Of a stretch of DNA of 64,000 nt, positions 1 to 12,242 are shown piece by piece. The translations under genes and the position numbers were made by a program. The stretch is from the NCBI RefSeq assembly GCF_001625195.1, contig NC_054390.1, positions 9,149,222-9,213,221 of the forward strand. Direction: 5' to 3'. The notes beneath the pieces are model-generated. The model was not told the origin of the DNA and made no database searches. It saw only the letters and a list, made by a program, of their open reading frames with translations. This DNA is from Drechmeria coniospora (Eukaryota; Ascomycota; Sordariomycetes; Hypocreales; Ophiocordycipitaceae). Positions within the stretch are counted from its first letter, which is position 1; each line of letters starts with the position of its first letter.

Positions 1-325
1 GCTGGGCCTCCGAGTCTGCGCCGTGGGACGTCAGCGGGGGGAAGAAGAGGGAGATGCGACGACTCCAGCCGCGCGACTTGCTCCGCAGCGTCGGCGAGGC
101 GGCGGGCTCTCCCGGCGGCGTCGGGGCGTCCTTGTCGCCCGGGAAGCGGACGAAATCATCCGCGGCCGCGTGCGAGGAGGGCTGCTGCTGCTTGAAGGGG
201 TCGGGGCTCGATATGCGGCGCTGTAGCTTCCGCGAACGCCTCTCGCCCTCCGAGCTGGAGCGGAGGGCGGAGAAGGAGAAGGAGGAGGGGAAGAGGGAGG
301 CTCGAAAAGACTTGCTCGAAGTCAT
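1..325 (-). CDS. 5' end of an unrecognised protein, cut by the left window edge
   Basis: The minus strand stays open from an ATG at 325 to the window edge (108 codons, no stop). An in-frame alternative ATG lies at 337. I do not recognise the protein. The visible part is Ser/Arg/Pro-rich and polar: a Ser/Phe-rich start, a basic stretch (GERRSRKLQRRIS), a short Gln run and a second basic stretch (RSKSRGWSRRIS). It looks like a disordered N-terminus with several basic-Ser phosphorylation-like sites. Third positions are mostly G or C, as in the certain genes here, which supports coding. There is no signal peptide. The 11-base minisatellite at 491-629 would lie in its promoter or leader. The rest of the gene is outside the window, so function is unknown. 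Confidence 0.55.
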   Translation of the reverse strand, partial: MTSSKSFRASLFPSSFSFSALRSSSEGERRSRKLQRRISSPDPFKQQQPSSHAAADDFVRFPGDKDAPTPPGEPAASPTLRSKSRGWSRRISLFFPPLTSHGADSEAQ

Positions 326-490
326 ATTGGGCAACATGAACTTCGCTTCCGCGGCACGTCGGACATGCAGGAGGAGCCGCCGGGGGTCGAGATGCAGCGG
401 GAATACGACGTCGGACAGCGGCGGGAGCGAAGGCGAAGGGACGAGGGTGAGGGAACGGCGAAGAGTCGATGCGCGGACGACGAGGAGAGG

Positions 491-629
491 ATGCGGGGAG
501 GATGCGGGGAGGATGGGGGGAGGACGGCGAGAGGACGGCGAGAGGACGGCGAGAGGACGGCGAGAGGACGGCGAGAGGATGGCGAGAGGGTGGCGAGAGG
601 ATGGCGAGAGGATGGCGAGAGGATGGCGA
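491..629. repeat. 11-base minisatellite, about 12.6 copies
   Basis: Unit of the form AYGSSGRGAGG. The first copies read ATGCGGGGAGG and later ones ACGGCGAGAGG or ATGGCGAGAGG. Because 11 is not a multiple of 3 and the unit lacks stops, it creates long open frames on both strands that are not genes. It lies just upstream of the left-edge gene. Confidence 0.9.
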
Positions 630-3600
630 GTAAAGGACGAACTCGGCACAAACGAGGGAGGAGAGAAAGGAGAGAGAGAGAGAAAGGCGGGCCCGAGGAC
701 GGTGGATGGCTAGGTCGAAGGCGAGATCGAAGGGGACCAAGGAAAGGCGAGGCAATCGACGGGTGAAGGAGCCAGCTGGAGGCTGCAAAATGTACGTGTA
801 AGAGAATGAGAACGAGAGGAGACGGCGGGTTCGGACGGACCACCACTATCCAAACAAGCAAAGGTGTGTCGGCCTGCCGTCCGGGGAGACTAAGATGGCC
901 GATCGAGGACGCGAGGGCAGAACAGTGGGCGAGAGCGGACGATACGGGCGAGTGCCGTTACAGGTTCGTACCTCGACCACCTCGTTCGCGGGCGAGGGTA
1001 CATGGATGCGTACTGAACTCGAAACCTTGGTGTGAGCGCTGAATCGCCGGGGACTCCATCGCTGGGGGGCGGGGCGGTGGGGACGATGACGTGCAACAGC
1101 GCAGGAGGCCTGCCTCTCGCTCCGGCTGAGCGATGGAGGGGTCCAGCATGGCCGGGGCCAGGCAGACAGACAGAGGCAGAGCTGCAGGGCTCAGCTCGAG
1201 GGCGACGGTTGGACCGTTGCGGCGTCCGGGGGACGAGATGAACAAGGGCCCGCTCCAACCAAGATGGAATCACGAACAACCCGCCGACATGGCGATGCCG
1301 TCGCACAAGAAGAACAAAAAAAAAAAAAAAGGTCGTTGTGGCAGCGATTGATGGGACATGCAAATGAATCGGTCATGGCTTGGCCGGTCGTCCGACTTGG
1401 GAAAGGGCAGGGGACGAACGAACTGCCGTGATGCCGAGCCTGGGCAAGCGCGTCGGGAACGAGTTGGCAAGTACTCCGTACGGAGTACCACAGTACGGAA
1501 GGCATCGAGCACGAGCAGGGAAGCAAATGAGGTGCCGAGTACAAGCAAGTACATGCGCAAGTACGTACCAAAGTACATGAAATTGCCACTCCATGTACCC
1601 TTCAAGTACCCTGTCAGCGTACAGTAATCATGCCGTAATGATACTTGGTGCCTTTGTACTTGCACCTACAGTACTTGGCAGGCAACGACTCCTCCTCCGT
1701 GGACGACATGTCGGCATTCGGACCATGGCCGCTTTCCTCTCGCCCCAGACGCATTGCATGCATGTGCAGTGCCGCAGGTGTGAGAGCGCTCCCACACGTT
1801 GAGTCGTATGTGCGTGTGGTCCGCCCCCGCCAGGGCATTTCAGGTTCAGTCGATGTGTAGGGAGTGTCGTACTCTGTACCTGGTTGTGGTTGTATGTGCA
1901 GTTGTCAGTTACTTGCGGAGTACATGCTTGTATGAAAATGTACTCCGCCGGTGCGGTGCACAGGACATGTGCCGCAAGCACGTACGTGTACTTGCTTGTA
2001 CAGTGCTCCGTACGCAAGCAAGTGCGTGTCCACTTTCGTGCGCGCAGCACTTGCCGTCCTCGCTTGCGCGTACTTGCCGTACCCGCCAGTGCAATGTAAC
2101 CCAAGTGCCGGGTTGGTGCGGAGGGGCTCGGCTCGGCTCCATCTGACCAGCGGGCGGTGGCCAGCGGTGGCGGCCCTGGCCTGGGCAGTGCTTGGGCAGT
2201 GCTGGGGCGCGACTGGGCGGTCCGCCCATGTACATGTACAAGGGTAGTGGCGACGCCATCCACCCGTAAGCAAGTACCCAGCACCTACTTGTGGTGCTTG
2301 CAGTACTTGCTTGTACGTGTACTTTGTACAGTGAGCCGGCATCCTTGCCCCAGGGCCGCCGTCAGCTGCATGTTGCCCATTTGCATGTAGTAATGCTGTA
2401 GTTAATTAGTTGTACATGTATATGTAAGTACGGAGTAGTTGTGCCTACTTGTGCGACTGACGATGATGTGTGCACCAGAGTGCCACCATTACATGTACAG
2501 TACTTTTTTCGTAGTGGCGGTACACCTACAAGTACACGTACGTGGAACCTACCTACAAGTACAGTACGTGGAACCTACCTACAAGTACTTACTTACGTAC
2601 AAGTACGGAGAACAGTGTGTGTAAGTGGTAGATACTGGTGGTGATTGTGCCCACACTCTTGCTCTCCCATGCTGCCGGACATGCGCAGGTGTGCAGACTT
2701 GCTCGGCCGCGCACGTACTGTGCGGTCAAAACGTTCACCATTCTCTCCTCCCCGTCAGTCGTCCTGAATCGACCCGAGGCTGGGCTGGCTTGCCGCCGCG
2801 CAGGATTCTCTTGATGAAAAACGGGTCCCTCACGGAGACAAGCCCCCCCCCCTGACTTTGGCCGTTTCGGTCAAGAGCACGCTGCCAAGTCGATGGACGT
2901 TGGGGTCCTGGCACCGACCAGAGAGGAGCCAATGTACCGCACATGTATCGGTACGCCGACAGTTGCGTGGAATGCGTGAACGTTCTTGCGTGGACTTTTG
3001 TGCTCATCTGTACATGTACAGCCCTGTACTTGCATGCGCAGCGCCAGTCCAGTCCAATACGACAGCTGCTGGGCTTGCCCTGCACCGTGCGACCAGGCAC
3101 ATGTTAGTAGGCAGCACGTGTGACGGCCCTTTTGATGAAGCCGTCATTGCTGCCCATACTTACTTGTGCGAGCATCGCCGGCGAGTACTTGGATGGCACC
3201 ACCCCCGTACGGATGATGTGCCGCGCACTCGGTAATGCAAGCGGTGCTCGGCGGGTGGCCCGGCCTTGCTCGGAGCATGCCGCACGCACACGCGCATACT
3301 TGCGCAGCAGCAGCCACCGGCACCTGTCAAGCACACGTCTACCGGTTCGTACTTGGGCTCATCGTCGCCGCAGCAGCGCTGCTGGGTACTGTGCACACAG
3401 ATAGGTGCGGTGCACTACGTGTATTTCTTGGTCCGCACCGTTGTCTGCACCGTACGTCCATGGCCAATCGACGCCGCGCCAAACGCAACCACGGCCGTCC
3501 GCCGCTGCTACGTAGCCGACTGCGAACCGCCGTGGAATCGGCACCCCGTCGCGTGACCGGTGGGACTGCCGTTGCCATCGCCGGTCGTCTCAGCACCTGG

Positions 3601-6302
3601 TCGGTCACCGCCTCTTACTCGTGGCACGCATCGCACCAGGCGTGTGCCGCATGCACCGGTGCCGTCGGGTACCATGCGTGGTGATTCCGCCGTGGCCTGC
3701 CATGACTACTAGCGTCATGGTGCGGATCCTCGCGCATGACGGACCGAACTTCCAGAACCCGTAGCTCATTTGCTCGTCATCGCACAGGTACATGCGCACC
3801 TACAGTACTAGCACCCTGGCATGAACTACCACCCAAGTCCTAGTAATAGGTACAATCAGTACTTGCACTGTACCTGTCGTGCTGGCCTACAAGGAAGTGT
3901 GTGCGGCGAGTACGGAGTAGCGTCCCAAGTACAGTACAGAATAATTACGGTACGCCTGCCTAGTACGGAGTACTGTACCTACCTACTAGTACCTAGTATT
4001 ATTAGTATCAAGTACTAGGTACTCCGTAGTGCACGTACAGTATGCCTACTACCTACTACCTAGTAGTAATCAGTGCTCGTACTCTGGCACAGGCGCTGCT
4101 AAGCGAACCATGCACACGTACCACGCGCGTACAGGTACGTCCTTGCATCAATACAAGGAAGCGCAGAATGGGTGCGGAGTAGGCGGAGAAGCTCCTGGCC
4201 CGGTGCGTACGAGTACGTGTAACAACCGCAAGGAATTACTTGTAGGGCTACAACGGAGTACCAGGCACTGCAGTCTTCCCCATGCATGCACAGTACTGTA
4301 CAAGCACACGTGTGGATACAACAGCTACGGCGAATACTCAACGCCTGGTACGGACGGAGTCCTGTACGTCGTAAGAGGTACGGAGTACCAAGTAACTAAG
4401 TATAGTGCACCCCTACAGGAACTCGCACCGCAAGTGTCAATGTACTTACTAGTAAGTACTAGGCACTATACTAAGTAAGTACTAGGTACTATACTAAGTA
4501 AGTACCCGTGTGTGTGTATTCAGATTTATTAGTCTATATGCAGCCTCAGAGGCTATGATAGACCGGAGCCCAGACTAAGTACCCGTACTAGGTTCGTAAT
4601 AATTCTTGGCTTCTAAAATTGGCTCCACGTTCGAAAGTGCTCCAAGAACATGCACTTACAGCACTCCGTCTACATGTACTTGTACTGTGGTGTGCATACG
4701 GCAAGTAATTAGTAGTACTCCGTACTTCCCGTACTTCAGTGCTTATTATCTGCTGTCACAAGCACATGTAACCACAGTCGCGGTACACCTCCGGGTACGA
4801 GCACTTGGACTTGCACAGGTGCCCCTACGCGACAGGTACAGTAGACGCCAATCGCACTCCTGTTCGTTTCCTATCGAAATGCCAGGTGGGTGAAGGGTAC
4901 ATTCCACAAGCGTGGCATCTGCTGCTGCGCGAGCGATGGCAAGTAAGTACCAGGTGGTGATTATGGTACTGGCCATCCTTGATTGATTCACCGGCAACTA
5001 CGTCGTACCTCCTGTTGGCTAGTGAACAGGACAGCTGCAAACATGGGTGCTCGGGATGGCATCCCAGAACGGCGACATGTACAGTAAGTAATACTTGCAT
5101 GTACTTGCGTAGTTGAACTTGAACTGGGCGAGAGCGGGCTTTGTTTACCACGACCGCAGCTGTACGGGTATCCCAAGTACTATTGATCCTTGTACAAGTA
5201 GTACGGAGTAATACCACCAAGTACGGAGTACTGTAGGCACATTCAGCACCGCCTCTGGTTGCCTCTTGGTGTTTTTATTGCCCACCAAGTGCAGCAAGTA
5301 CGCAACGAGATCAACCGTCCTGGTTCGTATCCGACGCCCTGCTCGTCGGCCCTGGCCCTCCCCTCCAGCTCCCCCGCCTCCCTGTCCCTGCAGCGGCACT
5401 GCCCCTCCTGTCGTTGTCGGCCTCGCTTGTCGGCGGTCCCCCGTAGCGCCGACCATCACGTCGCATCATCGAATGTCACATCGCAAATCGCACCTCACCA
5501 TGACGCATCACGCCCAAGTGCAAGTACTTGATTGAGCAAGTACTTGATACTTACTGCTTACCTTGGTGCTGTAAGTACAGTAAGTACTTGCCCAAACGCC
5601 CCACCTGATTCTCCCTCCTCGACACGCTGGCAAAGGGCGAGCTGCGCACTGGCCGGCATCCGCATGGGGCCTCTTGCTCTCGAGGAGGCACGTCACAAGT
5701 TCAAGTACGCGCCTGTACCTGCGATGCCATCCGCAGATGCGCAGTGCGGTGCGTGCTGAGGTGGGTAGGAAGGGTGCAAGTACGCCCACAAGAAGTACTC
5801 GTTACTATCAGTGCATTTGTTGATAATCTTCGCCAGTAGGTGCAGATACGTGCACTGTAATTACTTGCATGTACTTGTGCAAGTACAGTGCTTACTTGCG
5901 CTGGGGCACAGCCTCTCAGCAGGGACAGGCTGTGCATGTGCCGTGGATCATGTGTGGTGCGTGCACGCACTGTAAGGGTATATGTCGCATAACATGTGGC
6001 ATCCTTGAAGCTCACGCGCACTGCGGTGCCGATTTTTCGTCGTCCTATAATTAACATCACTCCGTCGTTGGGTGCGACATATTACTTACTTATGAATCCC
6101 TACCTACATACTCCGTACCTACAGTATGGCTGTACCAGCATACTCGGAGCATCAACTTGCCGCTTCAGGACGATGGACAGGAGGAGACAAATACAGTGCT
6201 CCACGCACGGAGTACATGGGGAGTGGTATCTGGCTTGCCCACTTGCTCCTCCGTCGCTCTCCCTCCCTGCCGCCACTCCTCCCTCCTCCCATCCCTACCC
6301 GT
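630..6302. other. Gene-poor DNA saturated with GTAC-core words
   Basis: No convincing coding region was found on either strand. Much of the stretch (about 1450-2700 and 3800-6130) is a patchwork of short words such as TACGGAGTAC, GTACTTGC, AAGTAC and GTACATGTAC. The open frames here are short, overlap on both strands and carry no recognisable domain or signal peptide. A run of A at about 1317-1329 is the only homopolymer of note. Confidence 0.6.
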
Positions 6303-6420
6303 CCATCCATCCATCCATTCATCCATCCATCCATCCATCCATCCATCCAATCCATCCATTCGTTCATCATTCATCCATCATTCATCCATCATTCATTCAT
6401 CCCTTCGTCGATTCATCCAT
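6303..6420. repeat. CATC/CATTC microsatellite
   Basis: A nearly uninterrupted run of CATC with occasional CATTC variants. It produces spurious open frames of His/Pro/Ser/Ile repeats. Confidence 0.9.
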
Positions 6421-6659
6421 TGCTCCCGCCTCCGCCGCCACCGCCGCCGTAGGCGTGTTGCTATTTTGGACCTGCCACGCGCGCCGCCGGAAAAGGAATG
6501 GAATTCCTGTTCGGAGCAGCTCCGTGGCACTCGTACGACCGAGCCTGGCTCCGTGTTCGGCGCACCATTGCCCTCGTCATCCATCGTCGTCCCTCCGTCC
6601 GTCATCTTGCGCTGCCTACGTGCCGAAGCGAAGCATGCTTCGTATTCATCATCCTGCGC

Positions 6660-6787
6660 AACCCTACATCCCTCCAACCCTACATCCCTCCAACCCTACA
6701 TCCCTCCAACCCTACATCCCTCCAACCCTACATCCCTCCAACCCTACATCCCTCCAACCCTACATCCCTCCAACCCTACATCCCTCC
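6660..6787. repeat. 16-base tandem repeat, eight identical copies
   Basis: Unit AACCCTACATCCCTCC in eight consecutive copies with no visible difference between them, suggesting recent expansion or homogenisation. The first seven bases match the telomere-like word AACCCTA, but the full unit is not a telomere repeat. Confidence 0.95.
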
Positions 6788-7490
6788 ATAACCATGATCC
6801 TGCACCGCCCTGCGTCCAGAATTCTCAAGGTCCTCCTCCCGCCGGTCCTTCTTCCCGAACGCCGAGTCGGAATGGCGACGAGTACCTTGGGAGTGCGCGT
6901 CCATGGCCGTGCACCCAAGTACGTGTACGAGTGCAAGGATATGCTTGCCTCTACACTGTACGCGCACAATACTCGCGCGGGAGCCCAGTTACCGACCCCC
7001 GCTGGCCGACAAAGCTGTGCTTACTTGCAACCCCGTGTTGCTCACCTGCTCGTGGCGAATGCTCTTTGCTCTCCCGCCCACCTCGAGTGCGCCGACTCGT
7101 CCAAGCAAGTGCCTGGTTCGGACATGGCCATGTTATGTTGCATTGTAGCTTCGACCATGCGCTGGTGCCGAGGGGAAACAACGCCTGCTCCTTGTTCGCG
7201 CCGCCTTCGTATTCGGAAGAGAGCGCCGGAGACCTACGTTGCTTTGTACTTGGTCGCATCCCATCTTGACGAAGCGCCCCAAGTCAAACAATTGAAAGCA
7301 GCCTGGCAGCATAATACCACTAGCACGTCGACATGCGACTTTTTCGTGCTCTGTTGGTGGCATGCAAGCATTGCAAGCACGGTACAAATACGGAATGCAA
7401 ATAAGTGTACCGTGTAACTGCTGGGGCCAAATAGGTGCCTAGTTGCACTGTAGGTGTACGTTGCAGGCGGCAAGTAATGGTATGAGGCAC

Positions 7491-7616
7491 CAACTGTTCC
7501 AAGGCAACTGTTCCGAGGCAACTGTTCCAAGGCAACTGTTCCGAGGCAACTGTTCCGAGGCAACTGTTCCAAGCCCACTGTTCCAAGCCAACTGTTCCAA
7601 GCCAACTGTTCCAAAC
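7491..7616. repeat. 14-base tandem repeat, nine copies
   Basis: Unit CAACTGTTCCAAGG, with A/G variation at position 11 and drift to CCAAG at the right end. It lies in non-coding sequence. Confidence 0.92.
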
Positions 7617-8286
7617 CACCTCGCAGCGACCCTTGGCCTCCTTCGGTCGCCACCATTCACCCGCCTGTGCCGCAAATGGCGACGGCACTCCCGCTCGTCC
7701 AGCGCCGCCGGGAGCATTGTTTTAGGCGGACACGTTGTCCTGGTCGTGCACTAATCAACGTCCTTGTAGTGCTCCCTACTCGCTGTTAATGCTGCTGCTG
7801 TCGCCGTCTGTCGCCCATCGCCCCACGTCACGTGCTCGCAACTTCATATGCCGCATCACATCCATTCATCAACCCATCCAATTCAGTGACAGCATGGGAT
7901 TGGCAAGGAACATGTCCATCTTTATCGCGTGCCTACACTGTAACTGTACATGGGCTGCTTCGTACGAAACAATACTCGCCAATATTGATAATATTCCCGA
8001 CCTCGTACCCGCAGCCTTGAAGGAACCATTCTCACCTACCCTGTACCACCCGTCGGTCCGTCATCATGATGCGTCCGCCTTGGCTCCTATCCGTACGCTG
8101 AACCTGGAACATAGTCCCCCTCGTAAACGTGTACTCGCTCATGGACCTGTTCCCTCTCATAGACCTGTTCCCGCTCATAGACATGTACGACTCGTCCATG
8201 CTCCTAGACATCGCCCTTTGCTCATGGACAGCACTACTCACCCATCACATGTTTTTCTCCTCGGCATGGACAACTCACTCCTGGAC

Positions 8287-8523
8287 ATGAACCTTTCTCA
8301 TCGACATGCACTACTCACCCAAGGGCATGGACTTTTTCCTTGACATGCACCACTCACTCCTGGACATGAACCTTTCTCATCGACATGCACTGCTCACCCA
8401 AGGGCATGGACTTTTTCCTTGACATGCACCACTCACTCATGGACATGAACCTTTCTCATCGACATGCACTACTCACCCAAGGGCATAGACTTTCTCCTTG
8501 ACATGCACCACTCACTCCTGGAC
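8287..8523. repeat. 79-base tandem repeat, three copies
   Basis: Copies start at 8287, 8366 and 8445 (each begins ATGAACCTTTCTCATCGAC) and differ at only a few bases. Degenerate relatives of the half-unit (GACATG...CTCACTCCTGGAC) lie at about 8150-8286. Period 79 is not a multiple of 3, so it is not an in-frame protein repeat. Confidence 0.93.
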
Positions 8524-9955
8524 ATGGCCTTACTCGTCGAGATGCACTACGCAAAGACCGGTAGCCGCGACAGAATGCACGACGAAATTGTATTCACCTT
8601 GACTGGCAACAACTTCTGGCCGCAAGCATCGAGGGATAGAAAGAAAGAGGGCCATTTCATTGAAGCAACGCACAAGCTTCCTGCATACACCGTACGGAAT
8701 ACCATGCTGCCTGCCAGTAGAGATCGACAGTGTGCAAGGCAATGGCGCAACGTGATACGCGCTCCCAACCCATCCATCCTCACCCATCCATCCATACCAT
8801 ACCCGGCCTCCGCGTCTTTCCATTGGCCCCAGCACTCCGGCCCGATCTCGACCGTCGACCACTCTGCTTGCAAGCATCGGCAGCTCGACGTGAAGAATCG
8901 TGACGACGGCATCTTCGACACCTTTCCCATCATTGTGCAACCTCCCGCACGGGCGGATCCAGCGAGCCTAGCCACGACGAGGCCCATCGTCCTCGCACCG
9001 TTTCCTTCATCTCCGCACCATCATCTGGGGCATGACCCTCTGGCCAGCTTTTCCTCCACCCGCCTCGGCGCCTGCATGGCCGTGCCTCAAGACGACGGCA
9101 CTGCCCTTCATTTCCCCAGAAATCCCGGTCCGGAAACCCTTGAGCATTTGCAAGACGTCCAGGCCGCGTTTTGGTTTGTCTTGTCTTCCTCGCCTGTTTG
9201 AGCTGTCAGACCCGGCCGTCCTCCGCATCGTCGTCGTTGGACGGGACGATCAAGAATTCTGCACCAGGCTATCGGCGCGGTCCGTCAGGTCATCGCGGCC
9301 GATGCGAGGGCGCGAGAAAAAAAAAAGAATGGCATATCCGTACCGAGGTTCCCCGGGACGGCAACGGCCATCCTTCGGCAGGAAGACGGGGTCGCTCCGG
9401 CGCCGGCGCCCTCCAAAGTTCGACTCCCGCCCGCCCTTCCCCCGGCAGGCTGGCTCGAGAAAAGCAATCGTCGAAATTCTCTCCAAAAATCGACCAGCGT
9501 CGCTCCATCAAGATTCTCGCCGCCTCCGCACATCACCCCTCCATGGTCGAGCCTCGCGGTCACATGACTCCGTCCCGGATGCCGCGCCGGCCGTCCGGTG
9601 GCCCGGCCCCAGCCGCGCCGTCCAGGTCGGTGTGGGACATGGTTCTGATTGGCAGGCCGCGACGGGGTTCGACGTTCACCCGGCCAATCATACCCCCGGT
9701 TCCGACCGAGAATGCCACGGCCGGACTCGACCGTGTAAGTGACGGAGACACGGCAGAGCCTCCATCGGGGCCAAATTATATTTCTCCTGTGTCAGGCAGA
9801 GTCCCCAGAACGCGATAAATCTTACATGTACGCGGAAAGAGAGTGCTGGGACGTTGGGCATCCTCACCTTGTTGCCTCCTGACAGAAGCCCCGGCGTCGA
9901 TTTGCCAAAGCTAGCCAAGGTCCCACCGCATCCCTTGACTTACACGGATATCAAC
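8524..9955. other. Upstream region of the Zn(II)2Cys6 regulator gene
   Basis: I see no supported gene. Two overlapping plus-strand open frames (about 8464-9201 and 9032-9818) lack domains, and their codon use changes along their length. The stretch is GC-rich and pyrimidine-biased towards 9955 and probably contains the promoter and 5' leader of the regulator that starts at 9956. Confidence 0.45.
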
Positions 9956-12110
9956 ATGGATACCGCCGGGGACGGGCCAGAAAGCCCCCGTCTTCCCTCC
10001 GCCTCGGCCTTGGAGGATCTCTTTGACAAGTTGTTTGACTGGCCTGCCTTCTCCGGCGCCCCTCAGTCCATAGACCAGTCAAGCCACTATCCCAGCCCCC
10101 CGTCGTCCGACAGCCTGCCTAGTCCCGTCATGGGCTCGAGCCCTTCGCCCGCCGCCGACGACCTCTCCCTCCAACACTTCGAGGCCCAACTGCTCGCGCG
10201 CGTCATGGATGCCTTTCATCATGAAGTCACCTCGGGCCCGGACTACCCGTACGCGGCCCAGACCCCGCCGGAACTGATCCATGGCGGCAGCACCTCGCCG
10301 TCGGACCACTCGGATGCCTTGCTCTCGGACCAGGACCACCGCCATCATGCCCGGCGGGGGGGTGATGTGGCCGTGAGGGAGGACGACGCCCACGATGATG
10401 ATGAATCGTCCTGCTCCCGGAAGACGCCCTCCAAGCTTGCTCCGCATCTCGGCCCGCGGCACCTTCGTCGTCACATCCACCAGCCGGGCGGGCGCGGGAG
10501 CGGCCCGTGGGCCGGCCAGAAACGACGTCGATCCGGTCAAGATGCCGAAAAGAGGCAGAGGCAGCTGGAGCACCCCCTCCAGACGGCCGACGTCCGCAAG
10601 AGTGGAGCATGCCTGCCATGCCGAGTAACCAAAACCCGGGTGAGACACGCCCAGCCCCTCCCCCGCAAGGCGACGGACGGAGCTCGACTCGACTGACATA
10701 GCCGTCGTCAGTGCCATGAGAGCGGCGTCTGTCCCACCTGCAGGAGGGCGTTTCCGCATCACTCCCACATCGTGTGCACCCGCAGGACTCCCGCCAGCGT
10801 GTGGCCGATCATCACGCAGGGGCCCGGTACAGCGCACCCCCCCCCTCCCGCACCCTGCCCGTCCGTGCATGCGTGAGCCGTGGCGCTGATGTTGTCGTGT
10901 CCAGACGTGTGGTCCAAGGATCCGAAAGCCGAGGAGAGGCTTCGTTCGTGCGCTCGCAGGTACATTGGGAAGCCTAGGGAGATTTCCATCTTCCTCACCA
11001 AGGACACGAGCTCGCCGTCGCTGCGCACCACCGTGCAGGCGTACCGGTCCGATGACGACGCCGACGGGCCGTGCAATCCGAACAAGGCCGACTTCCCCCG
11101 CGACCACGTGCCGAGCCATGAGATGCTGCAGTCTTGGGTTGAGAGCCAGATCCGAAGGGAGCACACCTCCGACTTTTCTCGCCTCCTGCAGAGCTTCCTG
11201 CTCGCCTATGCCGAGGGAGGCCCCCGCTTGCCCCAAGTACGCACCCGGAGGCTTCCTCCCGGCTCCCTCCCATCGTGTGGGCTGGCTAACCGCTCCGCAG
11301 CACAGCCTTGTCGAGAACGTGCACAAAATGAACTGCTTCTTCAGGATCTGGACCATGTCGTCCTTTTGGTGTCGCGACCCCGCCAACCATGTCGTGAGCC
11401 TTCCCCTGTCCGTGCAGGCACGGCTGAGAAGCATCGCGCGGGAAGCACTCAAGCTTCTCGAGTACAAAGTCATGAAGACCCTGGACGACTTCCTGGACCA
11501 ACAGACGCAACCAAAACCGCCGGAGAAGGTGGCCATCTGGGCGAGCTTGTGGCAACTCATCTTGATGTATCGCCAACTCTTGGCTGCCTTCCAAGCTCAG
11601 GTCTCCCTAGGCGGTGAAAACGGTAGGCCGCCGCTGATTGTCGTATTCGGCGCCGAAGATGCCCGGGCAGCAGAACGAACGCTGACCAAGGTGAACAGCC
11701 CTAGCGTACGGTCACGATTACAAGCAGTTGACGGATATCCACTTCCCCTTGGTCGCCATATTTTATCACTACCAGTTCCGCACCAAGAAGAGTCTGGAGC
11801 TGTCCCTGGACTGGCTTGATGCTGGACCCCAACTTCAACACTCTCCTCGGAAGAAAATGGACATTTGTCGTCTTGGACAAGAGCTCCTGGATGCCAGGAG
11901 GTCCATGTGTACGTCGTCGAAGAGCACGAATTCGAGACGTTGTTTGTCACTAATGTTTCCTAGATCATGGCCTGCAGGCTTCCGAGAATGATGGCGATTG
12001 CTTGCTATGCGTGCTTGTGGTCAACCACGAGCTAAAGAAGCTGAGTGCAAGAAGACGACCTTCCAAAGCCAGTACTAAATCCAAGGATTCCGGTAAGGTG
12101 GGTGACTGCA

Positions 12111-12141
<31 letters not shown>

Positions 12142-12145
12142 ATAA
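9956..12145 (+). CDS. Zn(II)2Cys6 fungal transcription regulator, six exons
   Basis: Proposed exons are 9956-10639, 10712-10826, 10905-11236, 11301-11622, 11705-11908 and 11964-12145, giving about 612 aa. All introns are GT-AG, 55-82 bases, several with clear CTGAC/CTAAC branch sites. The N-terminal ~220 residues are acidic, Ser/Pro-rich and carry a basic KRRRSGQDAEKRQRQ segment. The DNA-binding motif is split by intron 1: C-LP-C-RVTKTR, then C-HESGV-C-PT-C-x11-C, i.e. a Zn(II)2Cys6 binuclear cluster with a somewhat long last spacing. The rest is an alpha-helical region like the regulatory half of such factors. The protein ends in nine Asp codons (GAC repeat, 12113-12139) and Glu before TAA. 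ATG 9956 was chosen because what precedes it looks like leader; an in-frame ATG lies at 9854. The last intron (11909-11963) is the least certain. Targets are unknown. It converges on the RTG2-like gene. Confidence 0.8.
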
Positions 12146-12242
12146 GAGCACCCTCGGAGTTCTGCGTCGGCAAAAGGAGGGAATCGTACACATCTCTGGG
12201 TGTTTAGCCCATAACGGCCGTCGTCAAGCGTGGCGAATAGTG

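Noticed and set aside
54..788. Long overlapping open frames on both strands (219, 210, 179 and 133 codons)
   Set aside because: They run through the 11-base minisatellite, which has no stops in any frame. No domain, and the same DNA is open on both strands.
5996..7417. 473- and 370-codon plus-strand frames
   Set aside because: They consist largely of translated CATC and 16-base repeats and lack any recognisable domain.
10079..11560. 493-codon minus-strand frame
   Set aside because: Antisense shadow of the Zn(II)2Cys6 regulator, whose frame is supported by motif and splice sites.
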